From NCBI GenBank assembly GCA_000934455.1, contig KN882213.1, positions 46,048-95,386 of the forward strand: a stretch of DNA of 49,339 bases. The letters run 5' to 3'. Source of the DNA: Apostichopus parvimensis (Eukaryota > Echinodermata > Holothuroidea > Aspidochirotida > Stichopodidae). The translations under genes and the position numbers were made by a program. Of this stretch, positions 10,386 to 20,862 are shown piece after piece (the stretch's first letter is position 1; each line of letters starts with the position of its first letter). A model generated the notes under the pieces. The model was not told where the DNA came from. It saw nothing but the letters and a program-made list of their open reading frames with translations, and did not search any database.

Positions 10386-11086
10386 CTAATCCTCCTAATA
10401 GTGCATATGGTTGTCTGTTATGTATTAAACATAAACTCCATTCTTGCCCCCATCATACAAACAATACAGATGTTTTGCATTGACATTTTTCGTAAATAAG
10501 CATATACCTCTTCAAATTATTTGGTTTGTTTCTGACCGGGAATATTTATTCTACTTGTAACTTTTTACATTTCTCATATTCTGTACCATATTCATATTAT
10601 TTGCATAATGCATATTACAGTATATTCATAATATTTGCATATCATATTTATCTTATTTTTGACTTGAACTTGTCTTGTTTTGTTATTTTTTGTTCTTTTT
10701 CAGCACCGTCTATCTTCATTCTCCTGCCTTAGGCTTGTTTGACACTTGTGCATTATTCAAGCATACAAACAAACTTCTTTTAACCCATTTTCAAACGTTC
10801 ATGATACATAAATCAAGATTGGGCTAAGCCGTTTAAAGAGCCTTAGATATCAATACCATTATCCTGTGGAGGGATGCTGTACCTGTAACACTCAGTGAAT
10901 GGAAAGATGTTTTTTGGGGTTAATTCGACTGCCAAAATATTTACAGTATTCCTGAACCTTAATTGTGTGGACCGTTTAAAGCACATGCAGTACCCTGAAT
11001 ACATTGGCTAAACATTGGATGCAGAATTGAAGAGATGTTTAATGATTACTGTAGGATAGAAATAAGCTACAATCAAGGACCCAAAT
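10386..11086. other. AT-rich noncoding
   Basis: No gene seen. The sequence around 10500-10700 is strongly AT-rich with repeated TTTGCATA-like words. It lies inside the proposed SAMD3-like intron. Confidence 0.5.
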
Positions 11087-11214
11087 GTTGGCACTTTTTT
11101 CCCTTCTACCCTGCTTCAATGTTGGGCAAAGTCCGAAAAACGCCGGCTGAAATTTTCACTCTTTCAACATTGAACGAGGGGTGCAAGGGGAGAAATGGAA
11201 AAAAAAGTCCCAAC
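11087..11214. mobile_element. 128-bp foldback element, copy 1
   Basis: The left arm opens GTTGGCACTTTTTTCCC and reaches CTTCAATGTTG. The right arm is its approximate reverse complement, from CAACATTGAACGAGG to AAAGTCCCAAC, so the whole unit can fold into one hairpin. A second copy in the same orientation lies at 12455-12580, and similarity extends about 20 bp past the right end. No coding capacity. A MITE-type foldback is the likely nature. Confidence 0.75.
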
Positions 11215-12454
11215 TAATTTTTTCGTTGATTGTCTGACAATTAGCGGTGAAGACCCATATAAAAATTAACGGAAATAAGCGGATTTATAGAGTTTGTTAA
11301 TTGGAGAAAATAATGAATATTGTACAGGAAAATTAGTTGTTCATTATTGGGGATGGGTTGAAAGTGTTATGAAATTCTGCTGGCCTCAACATATCAAACC
11401 ATTTATTTAATGGAAAATGAGAGGCGGATTTCTTTACATGAATACGGGGCTAAAGTACTTCAAAATTATTAAGAATATTGGACAAAAAGAAATGGCAGTG
11501 TGTGAAGAAAATTTACCACAAATTACATACAATTATCATACCGATATCTTGCAGGCAGTGCTTTCGGGCGGGGGTGTTCTATAATTTCGTGTATTAATTA
11601 TCAACAGAAGTGATTATCACAACAAAAATAATAAAGCTTGAATGTGACATCAACGAGGGGCCAAAAATTAGTCAGTTTTATTAGTGCGAAATAATAAGGT
11701 AATGAAATTTTAAACAATCTATGATGAAAATGTCGGTAAAGGCAATTTATCCTCATGGGGATATGCAGTGGTGTAACCAGGAATTTTCCGTGGGAACAGC
11801 GGTGGGGGTGGGGGGGGGGATGAGCACAGGGGGACCAAACTTGTCAAATTATAGCCGAAGAAAATAATATTCTGTTATTTCATTTGGGGGTGGGGTGGGT
11901 GCTCGAACCACAGAAATGCATGTATTTTACTGTGGCCCTATTTTTTTTTTTTAAGTTTTAACAACGGACTCATCAAGGACTATAATTTTCAATCCCAAAA
12001 CACTTTTATATAGTGCCGTGGTCAGGAATATTCGAGCAGTTAAAAAGCGGGAGGGGGGGGGGGATGGGAGCCCATTTTTTATTACTATATTAGAATTTTT
12101 GGGGGATATATCTCTGACTTGTATGGAGAAACTCAAGACAATATATAAAAAGGAAGTTATATCCCTGTGGAATGCCGCTTTCTTCTTTTCATTCTTCTAA
12201 CAGCGGTTAAATTTAGTTTTGCATTTTATTTTTCATTCAATCATACTTCCTTCTTGTACGTCCTAAAAAATATATAGATAGAGAACTATATCATTAATAT
12301 TATCACTTGTAATATAAAATTGATTATTTGCTCTCGCAGAGATACCCAGTTGCTATATGAAGCTTACAACGCTCTTTAGCAATTTTCTTGACTTAAAACT
12401 TTATAGTTCCTCTTTTTTGCCTTTACATTTTGACTGGCAATCAACGTGAAAAGT
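11215..12454. other. Noncoding between two foldback copies
   Basis: No gene. Poly-G runs lie at 11810-11819 and 12053-12063. A MITE-like terminus CAGTGGTGTAACCAGGA occurs at about 11766, but I could not find its partner end. Confidence 0.45.
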
Positions 12455-12580
12455 GTTGACACTTTTTCCCCTTCTACCCTGCTTCAATGTTGGGAAACGT
12501 CACAAAAACGCCGGCTGAAATTTTTACTCTTTCAACATTGATCGAGGGGTGCAAGGGGACAAATCGAAAAAAGTCCCAAC
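12455..12580. mobile_element. 126-bp foldback element, copy 2
   Basis: Direct-orientation relative of the element at 11087-11214, with the same order of arms (GTTGACACTTTTTCCCC at the left, AAAGTCCCAAC at the right) and the same inner CTTCAATGTTG / CAACATTGA pairing. The two copies differ at roughly one base in ten, so they are not a very recent duplication. Confidence 0.75.
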
Positions 12581-13020
12581 TAATTTTTTCCTTGATTGTA
12601 GGCTGTCTTCTTAAAAATTAATGGGAAAACAAATGGCCAAAAATCAGCTTTAAAATCATGTTAATTTTCCTTAAAGTTGTGACTCCTGTTTTAAAATTCT
12701 ATTGAAAATTATCCGAAAATAATGCATTTTCTACTGTGCGAAAAAGTTGTCAAAATGTACAACTTTTTAACCTACAATATGATTATCTATTACATCCTGC
12801 ACCCAACTGTCCTTATCTTTTCAGGGTAGATCTTGACTCTTACTTAACACACTTAACCCTAAAAGCCTAGGCTATTGTCAATGACAACTAATTGATTTAA
12901 TCATAATTCTTTCAGCTTACGGTATATAGTACTTTTTCATATTTAGATCTCTGTGGCCTTAGGCCTACCATACGATGAGTACAGTTGTCAGTAAAATATA
13001 TATGAATTGTTTATCAATAG
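12581..13020. other. Noncoding upstream of SAMD3-like exon
   Basis: No gene seen. It ends in the acceptor ATAG at 13017-13020 and contains a TAGGCCTA octamer at 12960-12967. Confidence 0.4.
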
Positions 13021-14030
13021 ACATAAATGTTTTCATTTCCGAACATTCTGTGACAGAGGTAGAAGATACATTGAGCACATTTTCAATCTGAGAATGTGAG
13101 GATTCAGTCGATGCTGACAATTCATCAGCTACCTGTAATTCAGACATACAACTGACTCAACCATTGAACAATAGTACCCCAATTGCAAATCCCATGGGAT
13201 AAAATGCCAGAGTGTGTCAAGGCAGCTACCAGGAATAAGAAGCGTCCAAAACCCTCGGACAGGCGTAAGGTGGTTAGAATTGTCGTTGATGCGATGCGGA
13301 AGCACCACGCTAATCCAAATAAAGCGCAATGTGCTTCTATGGCCATTCGACTGGTATCCCAATATCCACAGTTTTGCTGAAAGAACTAATGAAGGGGAGA
13401 CTCTTGGGTGTGGGCACTACTCATTGTTGATGCAGATGAAAATCGTGTGGAACATATCAACAGAAACAATTCGGCAGCCCGTTTAAGAAAAGTGCGCAGA
13501 CAAATAATTGAACGTACACCTGAAGTCGACATATGTGGACCACCTGACATGTATGGATGTGTCAATTGGCAGCCATTATCACCACTTCAACAACAGCGGA
13601 AATAATTAGTACAAATATTTTCAGACAAGGGTCCGACTAGTGAAAAGAACATCAGATTGGTAGATCAAATTATGGAGAAGACTTATTATCTTCAGCGGCA
13701 ACATATAAATATCACAAGTCCCCTTCCCTCAATAGCTGAAGTGAAACTTAAATGACCTTATTTATTTGAGGACAGGTGGTTTTTGAGCATTTCAGGACAC
13801 TAACAGGCATACCAATTTACCAAACTTTGATACAGGGTTTCCAGAAAAAGGGGGAAAGAATTGCAAATTACCTGAAGTCTAAAAAGAAGTGCTCTTCCAA
13901 TGTGACCAATGTCTTCAAAAGAATCGAGGAAACGGAACTGGATGGTGACAGCACTTTTGGTATTGCTACTATGCTGCTTGTGATGTCTTACTTTGGAGAG
14001 GAAGAGAAGGAACAATTTCTGCTTGATGAA
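13021..14030 (+). pseudogene. SAMD3-like family protein, central exon(s)
   Basis: A run of blocks in family order, spread over several frames: IPWDKMPECV, then RPKPSDRRKVVRIVVDAM, IRLVSQYPQF, GETLGCGHYSLL, NRVEHINRNN, DMYGCVNWQPLSP, MEKTYYLQRQHIN, and HFRTLTGIPIYQTLIQGF followed by FGIATMLLVMSYFGEE. I recognise this order from the 'sterile alpha motif domain-containing protein 3-like' proteins of fish and invertebrates, whose biochemical function is unknown to me. Breaks include a TGA near 13088, frameshifts near 13180, 13370 and 13440, and a stop near 13753. The exon ends at 14030 before GTAAGT. Its acceptor at 13020 fits the phase of the 5997-6180 exon. It is transcriptionally parallel to the Harbinger exons that enclose it. 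Confidence 0.65.
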
Positions 14031-14972
14031 GTAAGTTAAATGCAAAATTTAAAGGTATTCAAACAAATATTTGAATGACTTCAGTAGCTTCTTCCCTGAT
14101 ATAGTAGTGTTTGCACAGGTCTCCACTTGAACTGGGTACAAGATGCGCAATTCGGTCCGTTACCCGCAAGGTATAACAAATATTATCACAAGTACAGTAC
14201 AGATTTCTTTTGGCTTGGTTTTCGTGTCAGTGCTGTGCTGTTGTTTGTCCACGTAAAAAGAAGTCTATGCTGTTGGTCATTTTGGAAGTTCATCATCTAA
14301 GCCCAGGCTTCTAGCCTCGTAATCATTAAGCAGACTTTTCATTCTAAATTTTCATGAGAGATCAATGAAATGATATTATGTGGCATTTTTAAGAAAAGAA
14401 ACAAGTACACTGATACTTTGAAAGTTTGAACTCCCCCCCCCCCCACTTCACTGTAAAACTTCAAAACACAATAGTCTTTGTTTTACAGTATGACCAGAAC
14501 ATGGAGAGAGATTTTAAAAGTTAGAGGGGGACCATAATCCCCCTCTTAGAAGAAACTGTTTTATTCTTCAAGACAGGTACCAAAAATACAACAAACGAAG
14601 ATGGCATTCAATGCTGAGTTGAGACGGTCCTTGAATTTTGAATATAGCGTGTGTACTGCAAGTTATCAGCAAACAAAGTTTGATATTTCTATACTTGCTT
14701 GTGTACCTCTATGGGTGGATTTTCTGAGCACAAAAACTGATCATTGTTTTAAAGTTAGCATTAAAGGACACGTATCCTGTATGGTTGACGGGATATTAAG
14801 ACCTCCAATGGCAATTTCTTCATCAATTGAATGAATTGTCCAAAACACAAGTTTTTACAGTGCATAATACAGGTTAATTTATGTCATCTATCAGTCTAGC
14901 AAGCATTATAGTCTATTTAGAGGTTACATTCAATTTCTAAACATATTGTTGATATGTTTACCTCCTATGCAG
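14031..14972 (+). other. Probable intron or decayed segment of the SAMD3-like gene
   Basis: Bounded by a GTAAGT donor and a TATGCAG acceptor. Splice phases at the two ends do not match, so a simple join cannot be claimed: either another exon is missing or the flanks have drifted. It holds a poly-C run (14433-14444). The ORF at 14601-14834 has no recognised similarity. Confidence 0.35.
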
Positions 14973-15175
14973 GTAGTTCAATCCTAACGGGCACCTCATT
15001 TCTGCTAACAGTTGATGGCCATATCGTTTGTGAAATAACTGGTAACTTCGTGAAGGGCCTGGCTCTGCTGTTTGCTAGCTTTTACATGTTCAACCTTGAA
15101 TATCAAGAGGAAGTTGCAATAACCCTATACCCACGCCAACTTTCCCTGCATCGCACACACATTAGTTCGCGCTAA
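14973..15175 (+). pseudogene. SAMD3-like family protein, 3' part
   Basis: The frame reads SSILTGTSFLLTVDGH, then ITGNFVKGLALLFASFYMFNLEYQEEVAITL, which matches the C-terminal block of SAMD3-like proteins (a hydrophobic FA-x-YY-x-FN-x-Y signature followed by a TLE-like end). It lies 0.9 kb after the central exon, on the same strand. Sequence after residue TL diverges from the family, so the last residues are lost or lie in an unseen exon. Confidence 0.55.
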
Positions 15176-15923
15176 CGCGGCAATAATGATTTACCCTGCA
15201 ATCACCCTCACTTTTCAACACGGATAGACGTCACTGTTGTTAACTAGTGATTCACAAATTATAGATTCACAATTGTGAATCTATATTTTTTTCTTAGATG
15301 AAATTTAAGGTTTTAGCTACTGATTCACAACAGTTGTGAATCTATAATTTCTATTTTGATTGTTTTTCAGATATGTAACATTTGTAAAGGGAAGATTTGT
15401 TTGAAGATTATGCTCCCAATTTCTGATTATCAGATTATTAAAACCGCTCTATTCGACACATATAATAACAAAAATTTATCGCATTTTTCTCCCATCAAAG
15501 GCCCCTAAAAAGTATAAAATGCCAGAGCTTCCAGGGGGCTTCCCAACGGGGCCTTGCCACTGGACCCCACGCCGATTTGGGTTGGCACCCCCAACATTAC
15601 AAACGTTCCGGCGCCGCTGCTTCAATTTGAAGACTTAGCCTCAAAGGTCCCCAGAATTCTTAACAATATTTATTGTGACTCCCCTCTGAAGTATTTGATC
15701 TTAATTTTAACTTGAGAAAAGTTTTGATCTGATGGCTTCAAGTTCAATGAAACTTTGTAAATTATATTTATGTGCTTCTTTTTGCAGGCTTGGAAAGAAA
15801 TTTTTGGTATGCTGACTATTGTTTTATTTCAGGTTTCTGACCATTTCAAACAGCTTCTCAAAGTAGACATCTTTCATACTTGGTTGACTTATATTGTAAT
15901 ACTTATCTTTTTATGCTAGACAG
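15176..15923. other. Noncoding with two strong palindromes
   Basis: No gene. A perfect 24-bp palindrome lies at 15261-15284 (half-site ATAGATTCACAA) and a related 21-base hairpin at 15322-15342 (GATTCACAAC, one base, GTTGTGAATC). The remainder up to the hAT element shows nothing I can name. Confidence 0.5.
15916..15923. repeat. Left 8-bp target-site duplication of hAT-1
   Basis: CTAGACAG immediately before the left terminus. It is identical to 20875-20882 just after the right terminus, and an 8-bp duplication is the hallmark of hAT insertion. Confidence 0.95.
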
Positions 15924-15929
15924 CAGAGT

Positions 15930-16145
15930 TGGGGACTCGAGTCAGGGACTCGGACTCGAGTCAGGGACTCGGACTCGAGTCAGACTCGAGTCGCAAATTT
16001 TAGGACTTGAGACTCGACTCGAGACTCGGCTGTCAGAGACTTGGGACTTCACTTGAGACTTGCCCAAAGGGTTAGCAAAGACTTGGGACTTGACTTGAGA
16101 CTTGCCTTCAAAAGACTCGGTTTTTCTACTAGAGACTTGTTTGTA
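15930..16145. repeat. hAT-1 left subterminal array
   Basis: Dense repetition of GACTCGAGTC, GACTCGG and ACTTGAGACTTG-like words just inside the left terminus. Matching inverted words occupy the right end. Subterminal arrays of this kind are known transposase-binding regions in hAT elements. Confidence 0.85.
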
Positions 16146-16563
16146 TTTCACAATTTTTTAATCATTAAATAACTTCATAAGTTGATAAGAAATAATTATG
16201 GTTTCGTGTACGCTCGAATTACGGGCGCCCAACGACGACTACAGGCGTTGCCATAACTACCATTGGCTTGGTTGAATATTCCATCCAGGGCTGCTGGTTG
16301 GCTGAAAGTTGGCCTTTTTCAATAAAAGTGGGTAGCAAATTTTTAGCTAATTTCTTCCGTGGCGTGTGCCCCGGTTTTGCTATTCGGCTGTTTAATTTAA
16401 ACCACATAATTCTAGTGTTCAGCAGCCGAAAATTTGCCAGAATTTCGGTCATTGTTTGACTGATTTTTGTCTGAATTTATTTGGGCGTAAAAAATCAATT
16501 TGGCCGCAAAGCATTGATTTCATCTGGCAGCCCCGATTCCATCTGTATGTTGCAATCACAATC

Positions 16564-16701
16564 ATGGCGGCGTACGTACCAATTCCGAAGATAGTTTCGT
16601 TTGGATACAAACAATACGAGACTTCAGCGAAAAAGAGGACTGCTGTATGGTCCTTCCACCACGTCAAATTTTGTCCGTCACTTGAAAACCCATTCAAAGA
16701 A
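16564..16701 (+). pseudogene. Candidate 5' exon of hAT-1 transposase
   Basis: The frame starts MAAYVPIPKIVSFGYKQYE and ends at a good donor, GAA|GTAAGTAAA, after 46 codons. It includes a KKRTAVWSF segment slightly like the start of a BED zinc finger, but the expected Cys pair and His pair are absent. Phase does not match the next open block at 17475, so another exon may be missing. It is an alternative non-transposase exon at best. Confidence 0.3.
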
Positions 16702-17033
16702 GTAAGTAAATGTCCTACTTTTTACTGTTATCGTTAGGCACTGGTCATGATCGAATTAGCCTAACTTAAAGTAAACCTCCAGTCCAGTCCGGGCATTATG
16801 GTGCAATATTCCGCAGGAAGTGTAATCCAAATGGGAGAGATGAGAATAGGGAAGAAACTGCTAAGCCTAGTTACTTTTTGATTCTTTGCCATTGGATAAT
16901 GAATCTATTGCATATGCAGTCACGCATGTCTGTGAAGCTTCTTGTAAACACAAAGTGGATGACCAGAGGTCTGATTAGATTATTCTCTCATTTGGAGGGG
17001 GCAGAGGATTACCCATATTAAGTAGGGGGGGTG

Positions 17034-17414
17034 TGAAATTCATTGCCTAACAAGCTGTAGTATGGGTAAATTTGGAGCCTACACGGTCATTTGAAGAAAA
17101 TGATTTTCGAACAATGAATGATCTCATTTAAATTGTGATCATTTCATACATGTGACGGGTGGAATTCACAGCCTAATACACTGTAGTATGGGTAAATGTG
17201 TAGCCTATACCAGCTTTGTTAAAAAAAACTTCAGAGGTGAAATTCATAGCCTAACAAACTGTAGTATGGGTACATTTGGAGCCTATACAGTCATTTAGAC
17301 GAAAAATCTTCAAACAATGACTATTTTCATTCTGATCATTTCATACATGTGACAGGTGGAATTTATAGCATAACATAAGAACATACTGTAGTATGGGTAC
17401 ATTTGGAGCCTATA
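17034..17414. repeat. Degenerate tandem repeat in hAT-1
   Basis: Four diverged copies of a unit containing CTGTAGTATGGGTA(A/C)ATTTGG and AGCCTA(T/C)AC, at about 17034, 17162, 17238 and 17359. Two copies also share the longer stretch GATCATTTCATACATGTGAC. Spacing is irregular (about 75-125 bp), so internal deletions have occurred. It lies in what is probably the first intron of the transposase. Confidence 0.75.
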
Positions 17415-17474
17415 CCCTCAATAAAACAAAGTTCGAACAACTCTCACACACTGTTGTTACTGTTGCTTTTATAG

Positions 17475-18888
17475 GTTCACAGAGTACACGGCAACCGAAG
17501 AAAAGCTGCAAGAGAAACCAAATAGCAAGCAACCATCCATTTCCTCTTTCGTTGTTAAACCTATTCAAGTCTATAATGTTGGGCACCCGCGTCAACGTGC
17601 GATCACAAAATCAATTATAAATGACTTGATTGTGGATTGCAACCTGCCACTTTCAATTACTGAAAAAGGGATTTCGCCGCTTTCTCTCCGTCCTGGATGA
17701 TAAGTATTGTCCTTTAAGCCGATCGAGCATCACTGGAAAGATATCCGAAGTGGTTGCAGCAAAGCAGGAGCTTGTAAAATCCTTAATGACCAACTCAGAC
17801 AGTGTTTCCGCCACAGTGGACATTTGGTCTGACCGCAGGATGAGAGGTTACATGGGGATTACAGCCCACACAATGGATCATGCCACTTGCAAAACCTCAC
17901 TCAGCCTAGTATCAGTCCTTCTCAGCTGTGACCGCTTCGAAGGATCACACACCGGTAAACGAATCAGCGAGAAATTCGAAGCTGTGTGTGACGATTATCA
18001 AATCAGGACAAAATTGGACATCATTTCAGACAATGCGTCGAACATGAAGAAGGCATTGACTGTATGCTTCCCCACAAATGACACTGATCCTGAAGCATCT
18101 AGTGATGTCGATGAGCCTGAACTGGATAACTCAGACCTTTGGGAAGAACTGGACGAAGAGGACACAGGTGTCGTAAACATGGTGATGTACAGCAACTGCA
18201 GGCAGAAGCGTCTCCAATGCTTTGCTCACACGCTACAGCTTGTAATTGGTGATGGACTGAAGGGAACAAGAGTTATAAATGCTGCTATGGCGAAAGTCTC
18301 CAAGTTATGCACCCTCCTTCATTCCAGTACTTCATTCCAAGAGGCTTTCGAAGGTCAGTTTGGAAAGAATCGCAGCATACCTGCAGCAGTGATGACTAGG
18401 TGGAACACGCCTTGTTAAGTCGGTCATCAGTCTTGAGCACCAGGCCCTATGCTCGCTCTTAGAGAATCAAGGCCATAAACAGCTTGCCTTAACCCCGCGA
18501 GAATGGAGCCAGCTGAACGAGCTAGTGGAGGTGTTGGAACCATTCCTGGATGCCACATATCTCACACAGGGCGAGAAGGTGGTTACCATCAGTGCGGTTC
18601 TGCCATGCATACTCTCACTTAATCATCACCTCCATGAAATGCACAACCAGGCTCGGTATTTGGATGGTATGGTTACAGAGCTCCAGCAGTCACTACACAA
18701 GCGATTCAAAGGCATCTTCATCAATGTTGATATGGAGAAGACCGCTGATGCTCATGCTGTGCATCCCTTTGATGACCCGGTGTACATCATGGCTGCCTTT
18801 CTGGACCCGCAATTCTGCCTGTTCTGGTTGGAACATGATGTTCTGGTACCAGGGGATACCAAGGTTGCAGTTGCGGATCGTGTTAAAG
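17475..18888 (+). pseudogene. hAT-1 transposase, catalytic exon
   Basis: Acceptor TATAG at 17474. The first frame reads QPSISSFVVKPIQVYNVGHP and [13 protein letters not shown], typical of the region after a BED finger. A one-base frameshift at about 17662-17670 (AAAAAGGG) moves to a 250-codon block with [17 protein letters not shown], the catalytic Asp in [19 protein letters not shown], a second Asp in [12 protein letters not shown], the [10 protein letters not shown] motif and MTRWNT. A second one-base frameshift near 18410 continues to VLEPFLDATYLTQGEK and MAAFLDPQF. The exon ends at 18888 in phase 1 before GTAATT. Both frameshifts are in short homopolymer contexts and could be assembly errors. 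Nuclear DDE transposase family; inactive as read. Confidence 0.93.
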
Positions 18889-19525
18889 GTAATTGCATCA
18901 ATATAGTATAATTTATGACTCGATAATTATTAGGGCTGTCACTCTTTCAGCGATATTGGCATTATATTATTACCGTAGGTAGCGTGGTCACTGTGGTGTA
19001 GTGGTAACGAATGGGCCTTGCACCTTGGATCCATCAGAATCACCCCTGGTCCTGTTCACCTGGAGCAGCTTTTCCATGAGATTTGGCATCAGAACCCCAA
19101 TGCCTCAATCCAAACCCTGCAGTGCTTATACTAATACAGTAGTACGCTCCACTATCCTCTTCACATCTTTATGACTAGATCAATCACCTAATTGCAGTGA
19201 GTGAATCAGGGTTGCCTGCGCCCTTTCCAAATGTTGATGGGGAGGTCCCTCCCTGTCAAATATTCTAAGGAGAATTCAACAATGAACAGGGGGACCCCCA
19301 TATCCCTGCAATGGATGTTTTCCAGAATTGGGTATTTAGTGAGGGGGAATTTCTGCTCTATTGAAGAGAACGCCTCCATCCTTTTCTTAGCGCCAACCAT
19401 GGTGTGAATATTATAATAGTATTCTCTCTTCATGTAGGACCCATACACTGACCACATCATATTGACTACTGACTTGTCTCTATTACCTGACAACATACAG
19501 TACATTCCATTTCTTCACATCGCAG
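18889..19525 (+). other. Intron of hAT-1 transposase
   Basis: GT-AG intron of 637 bp. Joining 18888 to 19526 keeps the frame and yields the expected protein continuity (VADRVK then ELLHTEAAS). A possible tRNA-derived segment lies at about 18981-19070. Confidence 0.8.
18981..19070 (+). repeat. tRNA-like segment, possible SINE
   Basis: TGGTGTAGTGGTAACG looks like a pol III A box within a D-arm. About 30-40 bases later, GGATCCATCAGAATC could be a worn B box. No complete cloverleaf could be drawn, so this may be a fragment of a tRNA-derived SINE lying in the hAT-1 intron. Confidence 0.3.
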
Positions 19526-19956
19526 AGCTACTGCACACAGAGGCTGCAAGTGTCATGTTGGCTCCCGAAACTGCCATCGATGAGGATGAACCTGACCAGG
19601 AGGTGCAACCAGTTGAGCATCCTGTCAAGACACCACGACTGTTTGCAGGTTACAGCAGGAAGCGCCACAGGAGTGATGCCAACACATCGACTAGAGCAAA
19701 GCTATTGAAGTACATCCAGATGTGCGAGGATGGTGCATCTGACAATCATCCCTGTCTGCAATTTTGGGCCATATACAAGCGAGAATTGCCCCACTTGTAC
19801 CATGTGGCAGTGAGAGTGTTGGCTGTCCCAGCATATAGTGCACCTGTGGAGAGGGTTTTCAGCCACGGTGGCATTATAATGCGCCCTCATCGCTCAATAA
19901 TCGGTTAAAAAATGCTGTCAAATTTGATCTTCATTAAGTGTAACAGCTCCATATGA
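19526..19956 (+). pseudogene. hAT-1 transposase, dimerisation exon
   Basis: Begins in phase with the previous exon. After an acidic spacer and a basic patch (SRKRHRS), the hAT C-terminal dimerisation domain appears: LPHLYHVAVRVLAVPAYSAPVERVFSHGG, where the Glu after APV is the expected third catalytic residue. The frame hits TAA at 19906-19908 right after MRPHRSIIG, yet the family's terminal LSNLIFIKCN follows in the same frame, ending at TGA 19954-19956. The TAA is therefore a nonsense mutation, not the natural end. Confidence 0.9.
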
Positions 19957-20666
19957 GTACAATAAGAACTGTTGAAGCAAATATCTCAGCTCACCCCTTC
20001 CAATCCCTCGAATACTTGTAGATAAATTTTATAGTCCAAATCCAAAAGTTTGTCAGGGACCGAATTTGCAAACCGAATTAGGCTACACCCCAGCATGATG
20101 CATCAGTATCAGTTCTACTGCACTTTGCATTGGAAATTTGTGACAAAACAGTGAAAATAAAAATATTTGCTTCAACTCTGTTGGCTTCAGACTTACTCTG
20201 TTATTTGTTGTATGAGAGCATACTGTATAGTTTCAGTCCTAGTTGTGGTCGAGTTTAGAGACTAACTTTATTTCCAGGGCAAGCAGACTTTCGAAATTTA
20301 GCTTCCGGTTTACTGATTTGAGTAATTTATGGATTCCTCTTCCAAAAGTATGTGAAGTAGAAAACAGGAAGTAACAGTAATGATTGCCAGTTGAAATGAA
20401 TGTTATCAAAGAAATAAGACTTCATGTACTTGTTCCTGATTATTTAATTATGTCAAACCTGAAGTTCTTACCTGCATTCGAAATAGCTTTGAAGAAAATT
20501 GGGCAGTCAGGTAGAATATAGCTGCACGCATTTCTGTGAAAACTTTCAAGACACAATAAAGTTAGGAGACACATGTATTCAATTGTATGAATAAATTTCA
20601 TTTGCTTTCCTCAGTTTCCTGGAACAGTGTTACATTATTCGTAGCCTGCATCATTGTATTCAAACT

Positions 20667-20862
20667 TCAAAGACTTCAGACTTGACTTGGGACTTGCTCA
20701 TAGGTACTTGAGACTTGACTCGAGACTCGACCTCCAAAGACTTGAGACTTGACTTGAGACTCGCTGAAAATTTTCAAGGTGACTGGTAAAGACTTGAGAC
20801 TTGACTTGAGACTTGCTGGTAAAGACTTGAGACTTGACTTGAGACTTCCAGCTAGGGACTTG
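20667..20862. repeat. hAT-1 right subterminal array
   Basis: ACTTGAGACTTGACTTG and GACTCGAGAC words repeat at least eight times. They are the counterpart of the left array. Confidence 0.85.

Noticed and set aside
11766-12040. Second hAT-type MITE starting CAGTGGTGTAACCAGGA
   Set aside because: No matching inverted end or target duplication could be found, so borders cannot be supported.
12965-13147. Minus-strand 60-codon ORF rich in Ser/Glu
   Set aside because: The plus strand over the same interval fits a decayed SAMD3-like exon with the correct acceptor and phase; the minus-strand frame is a shadow.
16564-17474. BED zinc finger for the hAT-1 transposase
   Set aside because: No Cys-x2-Cys plus His pair is present in any frame of the region.
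18981-19070. Functional tRNA gene
   Set aside because: A-box-like sequence only; the B box is poor and no cloverleaf or acceptor stem pairs.
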